Source of the DNA: Moorella mulderi DSM 14980
GTDB taxonomy: Bacteria > Bacillota > DSM-521 > Neomoorellales > Neomoorellaceae
Assembly (NCBI RefSeq): GCF_001594015.1
Contig: NZ_LTBC01000003.1
Span: 1 to 64,000 of the forward strand
Length of the DNA: 64,000 nucleotides
Reading direction: 5' to 3'
How positions within the stretch are numbered: the first letter of the stretch is position 1; every line of letters starts with the position of its first letter. The position numbers and the translations under genes are program-made. Positions 1-9,100 of the stretch are shown here, piece after piece. Under the pieces are notes generated by a model. That model ran no database searches and was not told the origin of the DNA. It saw only the letters and a program-made list of their open reading frames with translations.

Positions 1-678
1 CGCTTCCTGGCGGGTTTTAAGGGTTATTTGCACGTTGACGGCTATGCTGGCTACAATGAGCTTCCGGATGTCACCCTGGTCGGCTGCTGGGCCCATGCCC
101 GGCGCAAGTTCGACGAAGCCTTAAAGGCCCTGCCGGAAGATAAACGCAACAAAGCAGTAGCCGCTCGGGAGGGGCTGGAGTACTGCAACCGGCTCTTTGC
201 CATCGAGGGCGAGTTGAAAGATAAAACGCCGGAAGAACGCTATCAAATCCGCCAGGTGCGCAGCAAACCCGTGCTGGACGCCTTTTTGGCGTGGCTAAAA
301 ACCCAGAAATCCCGGGTACTGCCCAAAAGCACTTTTGGGCAGGCGATTTACTATTGCCTGGGCCAGTGGGATAAACTCGTAGCCTTTTTGCAAGACGGGC
401 GTCTGGAACTCGACAACAACCGCAGCGAGCGCTCCATCAAGCCCTTCGTCATTGGCCGCAAGAACTGGTTGTTTGCCAACACCCCGCGGGGTGCTAAAGC
501 CAGCGCCATTACCTACAGTATCATAGAAACGGCAAAAGAAAACGGGTTAAATCCCTTCCACTATCTCATTTACCTCTTTGAAAAACTTCCCAACTTGGAC
601 CTCAAGGATAAAAACGCCCTGGATCAACTCCTGCCGTGGTCGGAAACTCTGCCTCCTGTCTGCCGGATGAATAATTAA
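1..678 (+). CDS. IS66 family transposase, C-terminal part (cut by window edge)
   Basis: The frame is open from base 1, so the 5' part lies outside the window. The visible 225 or so residues begin with FLAGFKGYLHVDGYAGYNEL, which contains the conserved DGYAGY segment of the IS66 DDE transposase core. Later comes LDNNRSERSIKPFVIGRKNW, which carries the NNRSER block with the third catalytic acidic residue, followed by the family's C-terminal mini-domain. The protein would cut and join IS66 ends. It reads through to a normal stop and is followed by the element's right end, so this copy may be intact. It is the outermost of several elements packed into the first 2.8 kb. Confidence 0.9.
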   Translation, partial: RFLAGFKGYLHVDGYAGYNELPDVTLVGCWAHARRKFDEALKALPEDKRNKAVAAREGLEYCNRLFAIEGELKDKTPEERYQIRQVRSKPVLDAFLAWLKTQKSRVLPKSTFGQAIYYCLGQWDKLVAFLQDGRLELDNNRSERSIKPFVIGRKNWLFANTPRGAKASAITYSIIETAKENGLNPFHYLIYLFEKLPNLDLKDKNALDQLLPWSETLPPVCRMNN

Positions 679-685
679 GCTTGTT

Positions 686-729
686 TTAGCCCCCACCTCG
701 GTGATAGGTGGGGGCTATTTTACGCTTAC
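686..729 (+). repeat. IS66 right end: hairpin plus terminal inverted repeat
   Basis: An 11-bp perfect inverted repeat (688-698 with 705-715, AGCCCCCACCT/AGGTGGGGGCT) follows the transposase stop by nine bases. It is followed by ATTTTACGCTTAC. Read on the minus strand this end is GTAAGCGTAAAAT, and GTAAGC is the usual start of IS66 terminal repeats. The left end is outside the window, so the pair cannot be compared here. Confidence 0.6.
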
Positions 730-961
730 ACTGAAGCTACATACTTACCCTATGGTCGGCTCCTTTCCTTGTGGCCACAGTCATGACTTGTTGGATCCTA
801 AATAAACATCATCCTTAAATGTATTTTACCATAAAGCAGGATAAAAACATACTTATAACCCAACTTTGACACCGCTTCTTTAAAATCAAGGGGTCTATAG
901 GGATAATTGTCACTACAATCCCTTTCTGGAGCTCTTAGAGGCTACCTGAGGGGTAAAATTA
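730..961. other. Intergenic stretch between IS66 end and ISL3 fragment
   Basis: About 230 bases of AT-rich sequence without a convincing reading frame, RNA gene or terminator. It may contain the lost 5' part of the ISL3 transposase gene that becomes readable at about 962, but I could not follow the frame further upstream. Confidence 0.4.
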
Positions 962-1220
962 GAATGTAAACACGGCTGTGGGGTCAGGCAGGTCGAGGTG
1001 CCTCGGGCTTGTCAGGATCATAGGTTTACCCTCTTGTTTGAAGCCCGTCTCATGCGCTTAGCCAAAGATATGCCTGTGGCTGCCGTAGCCAAATTGTTAA
1101 ACGAACATAATACCCTATTGTGGCGGGTGTTAAAGCATTATGTGCGCAAGCAGGGCCAGGGCTGACTTTAGTACCGAAACCGCATCGGCATCGCTGAAAC
1201 CTCCGCCCGGGGAAAGCCTT
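962..1220 (+). pseudogene. ISL3 family transposase fragment
   Basis: From 962 to the stop at 1163-1165 the plus strand encodes a Cys-containing segment (CKHGCGVRQVEVPRA), then FTLLFEARLMRLAKDMPVAA and a helix-turn-helix-like stretch ending LLWRVLKHYVRKQ. This is the zinc-ribbon/HTH region of ISL3 transposases. After a frame change the trace RIGIAETSAR (near 1180-1210) matches the family's IGIDETS catalytic-aspartate region, here with Ala in place of the Asp. The rest of the gene is missing. The 3' end of a group II intron remnant begins some 30 bp further on, so the intron may have landed in this gene. Confidence 0.65.
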
Positions 1221-1246
1221 GATAGCGACGATGACGGATTATAATG

Positions 1247-1903
1247 GTCGAGTAGAAGTATGCCTTGCGGCATACCACCCTCACAGAACCGTGCTGGCGC
1301 AATTAACGCACACGGCTCCTCAAGGAATCCTTCACGCAATGTATGCCGACGGCAACCGAATGTCCATGATATTCACATATATCCTTGGACTTGGTAGTGG
1401 GAACTTTTCCAGGAACTCCTGAACTTCTCCCCGTCAAAGCTCTTCCTTTGGCTCCTACGATTTAGCCACTTGAAGAGTGTACACCATACAATGTAGTGGA
1501 ATGCCAGGATGCGCTTCCTATTATCAGTTATCCCATAATAGTGATAATAGCCCTCGAGTTTCCTCTTGAGAAGGACCATTAGCACCTTTGCTGGCAGCAT
1601 ACGGTTCTCTTTTATCCATTCCTTCATCCTCTGCACGCTCTGCCGGAACTTCTTCCGGCTTGTGCGTCTCTTGACCCTGAATTTGCCCTGATGGCTGGTG
1701 CTGCAGTAATGGGTAAAGCCCAGGAAATCAAAGGTGTCTGGCTTGGTCCTACCCATCCGTTTGCACCATTGGGTAGCAAAGCGGCCAAAGGGAATTATTT
1801 TGGTCTTTTCTTCGGCTACGGAAAGGGAGAATTTGGCCAGCCTTGCTCTCAGTACCCTGTAGAATGCCTCGGCCTCATGTTTGTATTGAAAACAGTAGAT
1901 GAG
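1247..1903 (-). mobile_element. Outer group II intron, 3' fragment
   Basis: On the minus strand the reverse transcriptase C-terminal part (stop at 1373) is followed by a domain V-like hairpin at about 1284-1319 (GAGCCGTGTG ... CACGGTTCTG), a domain VI-like hairpin at about 1257-1276 and the 3' end TTCTACTCGAC near 1247. This RT, domain V, domain VI order is the standard 3' half of a bacterial group II intron. The 5' half is absent: at 1903/1904 the sequence runs into the 3' end of a second intron. This remnant cannot splice or retrohome. Confidence 0.7.
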
Positions 1904-1905
1904 GT
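1373..1905 (-). pseudogene. ltrA: Group II intron reverse transcriptase/maturase, C-terminal fragment
   Basis: The fragment starts just after the place where the YADD catalytic motif should be (visible: IYCFQYKHEAEAFYRVLRAR) and continues through the thumb (FSLSVAEEKTKIIPFGRFA) and the maturase X region (FDFLGFTHYC, VLKRKLEGYYHYYGITDNRK-like). These are typical of bacterial group II intron RTs of the LtrA type, about 420-600 aa when complete. About 175 residues remain. The apparent ATG at 1927 belongs to the inserted intron, not to this gene. The palm and fingers domains are gone, so it is inactive. Confidence 0.8.
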
Positions 1906-2150
1906 GAGTAGCCCCGGGGAATTTCACCCCGAGGCCCTCTCAGAACCAGACTTGAACCTCTCAGCTCATCCGGCTCCCATCATCCAGCCGCAGGACGTAT
2001 CCCCATTTGCCAGTGGACGAATAGTTTAGAGTCGCGTCTGGCAATCCTACCAAGCCAATAAATCGCCCGACGGTGATGTCGTTCGAATTTCTTGTACTTT
2101 CGCCGCACCAGCGGACCAAGGCTCGGTTTATATACACGAGTACCGAGTAA
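1904..2150 (-). mobile_element. Inner group II intron, 3' fragment, inserted in the outer intron's RT gene
   Basis: Minus strand: RT C-terminus (stop at 1980), then a domain V-like element at about 1941-1976 (GAGCCGGATGAGC ... TCTGGTTCTG), a domain VI-like hairpin at about 1908-1936 and the 3' terminus CTACTCAC ending at 1904. The next base continues the outer intron's RT codons (ATC TAC TGT TTT). The insertion point is thus immediately downstream of the YADD box of the outer RT. The 5' part is replaced by the IS1380 fragment at about 2150-2180. Confidence 0.6.
1980..2150 (-). pseudogene. Second group II intron RT, extreme C-terminus
   Basis: About 55 residues read LVRRKYKKFERHHRRAIYWL then GRIARRDSKLFVHWQMG before the stop. 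This basic RRKYKRF...RRA..WL...LF.HW pattern is what I expect for the C-terminal tail of group II intron RTs, and it sits directly upstream of a domain V-like hairpin. Upstream residues in the same frame (toward 2249) look like read-through of the IS1380 fragment on the other strand. This is a recognisable remnant only; identification rests on pattern memory. Confidence 0.5.
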
Positions 2151-2179
2151 AGTTCCGTCTATAGAGGGTACCAGGTGGT

Positions 2180-2673
2180 TAAAATCGAGGGCTCTGGACA
2201 CCCCTGTCCGCCTGGTGTATAAGGTCACGGAGCGCACGATATTGGGCAACGGCCAGCTTCTCCTGGTCCCTGAGGTCGAGGTGGAAAGCTATTGGACCAC
2301 ATTACCCGACCCTGTGGATGACATTATTGCCCTCTACCACGACCACGGCACCAGCGAGCAATTTCATAGCGAAATCAAAAACGATTTAGACCTGGAGCGG
2401 TTGCCCAGCGGCAAATTTGCCACCAATGACCTGGTGTTGCACTTGGGTGTTTTCGCCTACAACATTCTAAGGCTTCTGGGGCAGTTTAGCCTCCCGCTAA
2501 AGGAGGTTCCTCTGCGCAAGAAAGCACAACGCCGCCGGCTGCGTACCGTTATTCAAAACCTTATTACCATAGCGTCCCGGCTGGTTCGCCACGTTAGGCA
2601 AATCAAGCTGTGGTTTGGCCGGCACAGTCCCTGGTATCCAGCTTTCCGGTACCTGTATAAAGCGTTGGCTTAA
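2180..2673 (+). pseudogene. IS1380 family transposase, C-terminal fragment
   Basis: From about residue ALDTPVRLVYKVTER the plus strand reads like the C-terminal half of IS1380-type DDE transposases: LVPEVEVESYWTTLPD, then the conserved YHDHGTSEQFHSEIKNDLDL block holding the catalytic Glu, and LHLGVFAYNILRLLGQ. The normal protein is about 450 aa; only about 165 residues are present. The N-terminal two thirds, including the first catalytic aspartates, are missing because the element is joined to the group II intron remnant near 2150-2180. Confidence 0.8.
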
Positions 2674-2680
2674 TACAGAA

Positions 2681-2706
2681 CTTCCGGCTCCCGGCAGTTA
2701 TTTAGG
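2681..2706 (+). repeat. Candidate right terminal repeat of the IS1380 element
   Basis: CTTCCGGCTCCCGGCAGTTA followed by TTTAGG begins 8 bp after the transposase stop. IS1380 elements end close to the transposase gene with a terminal repeat reading CCT... on the minus strand, which fits. The left end is deleted, so the repeat cannot be confirmed inside the window. Confidence 0.35.
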
Positions 2707-2894
2707 TACAGGCTTCAAACATCTAAGACAGGAGGCCTGCTTTGCTATACCCATACAAAGGAGACTGAGGTTAAGGATTACTTTTCCAGATAATCGTGTA
2801 GCTCATAGTTAACTTTTAACCTATACGCAAGGTCCTCAGAAACCATTTACTGTAAAATTGGGCTCAACAGTTTGTTGTTGTCACGGATTCAGGT

Positions 2895-5690
2895 TCAAGG
2901 TTCCACCACCAAACAGGCGAGCAGGCGAGACGAATAGGAACTTCTTTCAGACAGCAATCCCGAATAAACAAGCTCCCGGTGCAGTAACTCCGCCGCCCGT
3001 CCATTAATGAGATTGGCGACCATATCCAGAGCTAGACGAGTTTCCAAACGGGACGGATGGAACCTTGAAATATCTTCAGCGAGCCGCTCCAGGTAGGGAG
3101 ACCGCTTGCCGTCCGCCCTGATGCCAAGCCGAACTATCCTTTGAATTATTTGGCCATCCTTTCCTTGAGCTGTTACCTGCCACACAGTGATTAAACCGAT
3201 CGCCTCGCTGTTCCCGTCCACGTTTCCGATTAGAGCCCGCTGCTTGGGTGATAGGGAGGAATATTTGTCAAGCCAAGCCTTGATGACAGGGTGTTCAAGA
3301 CCAATAAGGTTAAGGTCGTCGCGCTGCAAAGCCTTCCCGCGATCCGTCGTGAACAGGAGTTTCTCTCTGCCCGGTTGGAGGAGCTCATAATTCCCTTCTT
3401 CAAGCTGGCGAAATTCGCCGCCGTCCACATGGGCCGCCCGCTGTGCAAATGCCACCAGCCGGCGCATACCGTAGCCTTCGTCATCAATGCTCTTATACTG
3501 GCCGAGGTTAAATTTCTCGAGATCCTGGAAAAGCTCGAAGACTACTTCCCGGGCCAGATTAGCATTAGCCAGAGCGACTTCGAGTTCCTGCCGGCTACGC
3601 TCGAGCGAAGGATCAAGGATAGCTTCCTGGTAAAGCCGATCGTAACTGAGGTGGCTGCCTAGCTGCCCTAGAACCTGTGCTCGAAAGTCCTCGGCGACCT
3701 GGCCCTGTTCATCAATTTTCCCAAGGGTTTTAGCGATACCCTGTAGTTTCTCTTCTAATAGCAAGAAAATACGGCCTTCGATGGTGTCAGTAGCTACTAG
3801 ATTGTATACCTGGGCTGTATGGACCTGACCGTAACGGTGAATGCGGCCGATGCGTTGCTCGAGATCCATCGGATTCCAGGGCAAATCGTAGTTGAAAAGT
3901 ATGCTGGCAAACTGCAGGTTAATACCTTCGCGACCCGCTGCCGTGCATAGGAGCAACTGTGGTCCGTCCTGGCGACGGAAACGGCGCTGGGCCGCCAGCT
4001 TCGCCCCGTGGTCGCCGCCTTTGAGCACTTCTACTCCTTTGTCGGGGAACGCCCTCTCAATGGCGTCTTTCAAGGCCTCTATACTGCCTAGGTAGGTGGC
4101 AAAGACGATGACCTTTTCGCTCGGGTTGATGTGCCACAGTTGCTTTAGAGCATTGAGGAGCACGGCAGTCTTGGTTTCCGTCTCACACGGAATTTTTTGC
4201 AGGAGGTCCCGGATTCTTTGCCTTTCCCATGGCAGGGCCACAGCGACCATTGTCGCAACCGATTCTTCGCCGGCTGCGGCCACAGTTTCGGTAGTATCAT
4301 AGGATTCGGTGGCCGACGTAAAGGCCATCACCTCCCCGCGCTTCTTTAGCAGTTGGACCCTGGCCTCCGCGAGGAATTGATCCACCTGAGCCCGTCCTAC
4401 CGCATCGTCGGGAAGCCCGTGCATGTCCTGGATAAGTGCGCGAGCCTCCTGCAAGACCCGATCGCGGCCTTCCACGTCCAGAAGTTCATCTCGTTCAATG
4501 GCCTCCTGGATCGTAAGCATCAACAGGCGCCTCTTGAGGGTAGCTTTGACGGCGGCAAAACTACTCGCTGCTATCTTTTGGAAAACCGTCATCACAAAGC
4601 CCAGCGCCCGCCCCTTTTTCCCTTGCTTGGCTGCCAGTTTGTACCCTTCGTACAGGTAGTCCAGCAGTGCCTCATAGAAAGCCCGCTCGGGCGCGGAAAG
4701 GGTGAAACCTTGAGTATATACTACCCGCCGGGCGAAAAGTGGGCTCCCGTCAGCCGCACAGGCCTCGGCCTTGGTGCGGCGGATTACCACTGCGTTCAAG
4801 CGGTGGCGGTTCTCAACCATATCTTTTTCATCTTCAAACAAGGTAGGGTTAAGCAGCCGGATAAGCATCCAGAATCGGAAATGATCTCCCTGGTGGGGGG
4901 TGGCGGACAGCAGTAGAAGGTCGCGACAGCGATTCCGGAGGGCTTCGGCCAGCTTAAAGTTCTCAGTTTTCCTGACCTTCCTGCCATTCCTGTAAGCGCT
5001 GAGGTGGTGTGCCTCATCGAAAACCACCAAATCCCACGGGGGAGCTTCCAGCAGGCGCCTGACGCGGTTACGTTTTTTCAGAGTGTCGATCGAAACGATA
5101 AGGCGGTTATGCCTGACAAAGGCATTTGATTTCCGGTCCGTAACATCCCCCTCGGAGCCAAACACCTCAAAATTCAGATCAAAGACTTGGTTAAGTTCTT
5201 GCTGCCAGTTATCTACGAGGCCGGCTGGTACGATCACCAGCGCCCGCCTGAGTTCGCCGCGAAAAGCCAGTTCTCGCAAGATCAGGGCGGTTTCGATAGT
5301 CTTCCCGAGCCCCACCTCGTCGGCAATGAGAAACCGCCGGGGTTGAGCATTGGCAACGCGGTGGACCAGGACAACCTGGTGCGGCAGTAGGTCCACCTTG
5401 GCTGCGGTCAAGGTGGCAACACTCTCCAGAAGCGGCAACTCCACGGCCTCAACCGCTAACCATAACCGCTCCAAGGCGTCGGGTGTAACCGGTCGCAGCC
5501 CGGATATCACCCGGTCGGGCCAGCTTTCCACTTGCTGAAGGGCATCTGTCGGTACCTGGCGCTCTCCGAGGGAGCGGAAAAATACGCGGGCGAACCCAGT
5601 AGGTCCGACGCCAATGATGACACCTTCGCCCAGTTCCGGGTGCATTACCTTCTTCCCCGGTTGCAATTGATCAGGAGATCCTGGCAACAT
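2895..5690 (-). CDS. SNF2/RapA-like helicase of the BREX-like operon (BrxHII/COG0553 type)
   Basis: Superfamily 2 DNA helicase/translocase of about 931 aa, last gene of the defence operon. Visible in order: an N-terminal segment with HPELGEGVIIGVGP resembling the RapA-type beta module, Walker A ADEVGLGKT (about 125-131), DEAHH (225-229), LLLLSATPHQGD, and in the second RecA lobe FATYLGS, TAAGREGINLQFA and LEQRIGRIHRYGQ. Such enzymes move on duplex DNA; in BREX type 3 and class 1 DISARM a COG0553 helicase is part of the system. I chose the ATG at 5690 because residues upstream of it only overlap the preceding gene. The overlap with that gene's stop is then about 20 bp, which suggests translational coupling. 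The C-terminal third is helical and of unknown role. Confidence 0.85.
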   Translation of the reverse strand: MLPGSPDQLQPGKKVMHPELGEGVIIGVGPTGFARVFFRSLGERQVPTDALQQVESWPDRVISGLRPVTPDALERLWLAVEAVELPLLESVATLTAAKVDLLPHQVVLVHRVANAQPRRFLIADEVGLGKTIETALILRELAFRGELRRALVIVPAGLVDNWQQELNQVFDLNFEVFGSEGDVTDRKSNAFVRHNRLIVSIDTLKKRNRVRRLLEAPPWDLVVFDEAHHLSAYRNGRKVRKTENFKLAEALRNRCRDLLLLSATPHQGDHFRFWMLIRLLNPTLFEDEKDMVENRHRLNAVVIRRTKAEACAADGSPLFARRVVYTQGFTLSAPERAFYEALLDYLYEGYKLAAKQGKKGRALGFVMTVFQKIAASSFAAVKATLKRRLLMLTIQEAIERDELLDVEGRDRVLQEARALIQDMHGLPDDAVGRAQVDQFLAEARVQLLKKRGEVMAFTSATESYDTTETVAAAGEESVATMVAVALPWERQRIRDLLQKIPCETETKTAVLLNALKQLWHINPSEKVIVFATYLGSIEALKDAIERAFPDKGVEVLKGGDHGAKLAAQRRFRRQDGPQLLLCTAAGREGINLQFASILFNYDLPWNPMDLEQRIGRIHRYGQVHTAQVYNLVATDTIEGRIFLLLEEKLQGIAKTLGKIDEQGQVAEDFRAQVLGQLGSHLSYDRLYQEAILDPSLERSRQELEVALANANLAREVVFELFQDLEKFNLGQYKSIDDEGYGMRRLVAFAQRAAHVDGGEFRQLEEGNYELLQPGREKLLFTTDRGKALQRDDLNLIGLEHPVIKAWLDKYSSLSPKQRALIGNVDGNSEAIGLITVWQVTAQGKDGQIIQRIVRLGIRADGKRSPYLERLAEDISRFHPSRLETRLALDMVANLINGRAAELLHRELVYSGLLSERSSYSSRLLACLVVEP

Positions 5691-6171
5691 GGTATCCCAC
5701 CGTAATCCGTCTGCCGGTTTGAGGCTCGTCGCGTACCAGCCGGGTAACATCCAGGGTAGTACTGCCATCCCAGAGGGCAAAGGAGAGGTGAACCCGCTTG
5801 CCGTCCCGTCTCAAGAACAGGACTTCTTCGTCAGCAACCGTGACCTCGAAGGAACGCTCCGGGGCGGCAAACCCAAACACCAGGCCGCACTGGTCCCACC
5901 GGTACTGGAACTCCATGATCAAGGGCTTGACCCTCTTACGCAAGAAGGCCTCCGCTTCTACCGGGTCCAGCACCTCCAGAAGGGTTTCCAGGCCGCTGAC
6001 GAGCACGGTGTTCCTCCCAGCCGGTGGCTCGACCGGCCATGCCTTCAACCATGCTAGCGCCTGCCGAAGCGAAACCAGACTGGCGGACTCGATCAGATGA
6101 CCAAGAACATATTTGTCAAAGACCACGCTAGATCCGCGCCGCAGCCATGCGCTGCTGAACATCTCCCTCAT
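5671..6171 (-). CDS. Unrecognised 166-aa protein of the BREX-like operon
   Basis: I do not recognise the family. The protein has no signal peptide or membrane segment. The N-terminal half is helical (FDKYVLGHLIESASLVSLRQ) and the C-terminal half looks beta-rich (CGLVFGFAAPERSFEVTVAD, KRVHLSFALWDGSTTLDVTR). It begins with an ATGA overlap with the stop of the methyltransferase gene (6168-6171) and overlaps the helicase start, so it is translationally tied to both and very likely part of the same complex. Small accessory genes occur in other DUF1156/DUF499 loci; it may take the place of a BrxA/BrxF-like or specificity subunit, but this is only inference. Confidence 0.75.
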   Translation of the reverse strand: MREMFSSAWLRRGSSVVFDKYVLGHLIESASLVSLRQALAWLKAWPVEPPAGRNTVLVSGLETLLEVLDPVEAEAFLRKRVKPLIMEFQYRWDQCGLVFGFAAPERSFEVTVADEEVLFLRRDGKRVHLSFALWDGSTTLDVTRLVRDEPQTGRRITVGYHVARIS

Positions 6172-9100
6172 GGCGCTTCCTCCGCTTCCAAACGGTCGAA
6201 CAGCGTCATTTGGCTGACCCCCTCATTTCTGGTTGGCCTGGCCCGCCAGTGACGAACCAGGTCAAGGGCCAGACGCGCCGCCTCTCGGATGTTGGCATCC
6301 GGGTCGGTCTCGGCGTACCACTCCAGAATGGCATCTACGGCCCTCTTGAGCTGAAAGGTATGTCGGTCGAGTTCATCCATGACATTGACCCCGCTACCGG
6401 GCTGCGCCGCCCCAATAAGGAAATGGGCCTGATCGAGGTCTGTCTTAATCACCTTACGGTTGCGGCCCGGTGCGGTAAAATAGCGGAAGCGCTCGGCAAT
6501 GGGCACCCCATACACCGTAGTTCCCGCAGACCTTATCCACCCCCGCGCCTCAAGGTCATCCTGGGACACGCCGGTGCCGCGCAACATTTTGTGCAGGTCG
6601 TCCCGCGCAAGGGACGTGCGCCCCTGGAAGATGTACAGAAAGAGCCGTGTGGCGGGCTCGGCCACGTCGGACGGGCGGCGCCTACCGTTATCGCCTTCGC
6701 CGTGGAGTAAGTCATCGAGTAGTTGGTTGATGCCCAGGAGGGCCTCCTGGACGGTAAGCACTTCGCCTTCGCCGGTATAGACCTGGCTGTAGTGACGGCT
6801 GTAAAACTCCAGCGCCTTGCCGCGCAAGACTACGCGTAGATCTGCTTCCGATAGCCCCTTGCCGTGGGAGTGCTCAAGCAGCTCTTTGAGTCGCGCGGTT
6901 TCCTCTTTCACCCAGCGCCGCATCCTGGCCCAGCTTACCGGTTGCGGTGGTTCGAGGCGCTTGCGGCAGACGTGGATGATGTCGTACTCGATTTTCTGGC
7001 TACCGAACTGCGCCCGCTCGCCCTTGGTCTCGTCGCTACGTATCGGGTATGTGGCAACCAAGATGAACCCCGCGCCGAACAGGGCCTCCAGGACGTTTAC
7101 CCAGGTCTCATCCTCGTTGTGGTGAAAGGTAAAAGCCATGAGGCCCCCGGGCTTAAGGAGGCGGTTGGCCTCAGCCCAACAGGCCATAAGGGTTTGTTGG
7201 TAGAATTCGGAGGATGGTTCGGGACGGTACAGGGGGTTGCGTTCCTTCTCTTTTAAGTCCGGATTCCCAGTGAGCTCCCGTACCCGGGCAAGAACCCTAC
7301 GGGTAATGGTAGGTTCCCTTTCCCATTTCTCCCGGTCGTCGGGGTGCTCTACGGGGTTATCCACCGCCTCCAGGGCGTGGGGCGTGCGCTCCGGCTCGAA
7401 GTAAGCCCGCTCGGGCAGATCCGTATACCACCTCAAGAGCGGTATGCGGAGCCAGACATAGAAGAAGTCAGCCAGGTCGGCATAGAACACGTTGTCTCCA
7501 AAGGGCGGATCGGTAATGACGAGATCGAAGGGCTCATGGCCGATCATGGACAGGTCGGTAGCTGACCCGCAATAGGCTGCGGTAATACCCTTTAGCGGGT
7601 CGCCAGGCTTGACCTTCCCAGATTTTTTCCCGCCGTCTCCTGCCGCCGCGCCAACAACAAATAACTCCCAGGGGTCTGATGACCATTGGACGGCCTCGAC
7701 CACTTTCTGGGCAGATGAGATCCAGTTGCCGCGACCAAGTATATTGAAGACACAGTTCTCAATTACTTGCTGCTTGGGATGGTAGTTGGGATTCGAGAAC
7801 ATAGGTTCAGGCGTATCACGCTGTGGATTCCAAAATGCAAACATATTCTGGTTCCGCAGGTATTGCTGGAACGCGCCAAGCGCCTGCTCGCGCACGTCCA
7901 GGGGCCACCGTTCCTCCGGGGCTTCGGTGATGGCCCGGAGGAGCTGGGCGTGCACCAGGAGCTGGCGGGGATTGAACATCTTCCACCAGTGGGTATAGCC
8001 CCACCGGTCCAGCGCGTCCCTCTTATGTGTTCTCTCACCATAAGCTATTTCTTGCCGCGGCCAGTAGGCCGCCAAATCGGCATCCCGGCGCGCCGTCCAT
8101 TCCCATTCCGCCCAGGCTAGGCGCCTCAGATCTTCAGCGTCGGGAGCCTTGAAGTACCGCCCGCCATAGTTATACCCCTCCGCCTCGCACTGCGGGCAGT
8201 AGCACTGCAGAGCGTAAACAGCGACGGGCTGTGTTTTACCGAATTCCGCTGTGCTATCGAATATCGACTGCTGCCGTCCGCAGTGATAGCACCTAAAGGT
8301 AGCCTTTGACGGCACTGTGCCAACTCGTGTCTGGATCCTGGTGCCGTCGGCAAGGGTGATTTCGCGCGGCAGGCCGTATTTCTTGCGGTCGGCAGTTTCT
8401 TCTTCTGTTTCGTCCCCGGTGTCCTCTGGGTTTTCCTCTTCACCTTCCTCTTGGGCAAGAATCTCCTCTTCCGCCAGCTTTATCCGGCCCCGCACCTCAA
8501 TAAGTCTCAGGCCTTCCAGCCGCTTCTCGAACCAGGCAATGCTGGACTCAGGGTCGGCCCCGGCGTAACCCCCCATTTCCGTCCCGTGGTCCCAAGCGCC
8601 GGAGCCCTGAAACCAGTCCGGGTGAATGAGAAGGAACATGTATACGGAGCGGCTCTGGATACCGAAATCCTGTTTCTTCAAGTCCCTGACCCGCCGTGCC
8701 CTGGCATGGCTGGAAAGGACCTCCTTGACCTTGTTGCCCGCAAAGGCACCGCACTTCGGGCACTGCAGGCCCGGCTCGTGATCCACGAGGGCAAGGAGTT
8801 CCCCTACCCGGCCGAACCGCTCCTCGGCGTTACCTTTAGAATAATCGTTTAGCAAACGGGCAAAGGCCTGGGTGGTCTCGGTAAAGCTTGGCTCGGTATC
8901 AAGCACCACCCGCTCGGCACCGGGAGCTAGGCGGGTCTCGCCCAGTTCCACGTTAAAAGTGTGGCCGCAGGAAGGGCAGGTCGTTTCGATATAAGCAGTG
9001 GTCAGTTTCTTCTCGGCTATAACCGGGTTTTTGAAAATCGGGGTGCGGTGGCCGCAATCCCGGCTCTGGCACGTCCCGTGCTTGCCCCAGAAAGTGTAAA

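Noticed and set aside
1980-2249. 89-aa minus-strand frame as an intact gene
   Set aside because: Only the part up to about 2150 is RT-like; the rest runs backwards through the IS1380 fragment.
5691-5780. Longer N-terminus of the SNF2 helicase from the ATG at 5780
   Set aside because: The extra 30 residues only overlap the previous gene and do not look like part of the domain.
6210-6710. Plus-strand open frames opposite the DUF1156 methylase and the other defence genes
   Set aside because: They mirror the codon structure of strongly supported minus-strand genes and show no domain or ribosome site.
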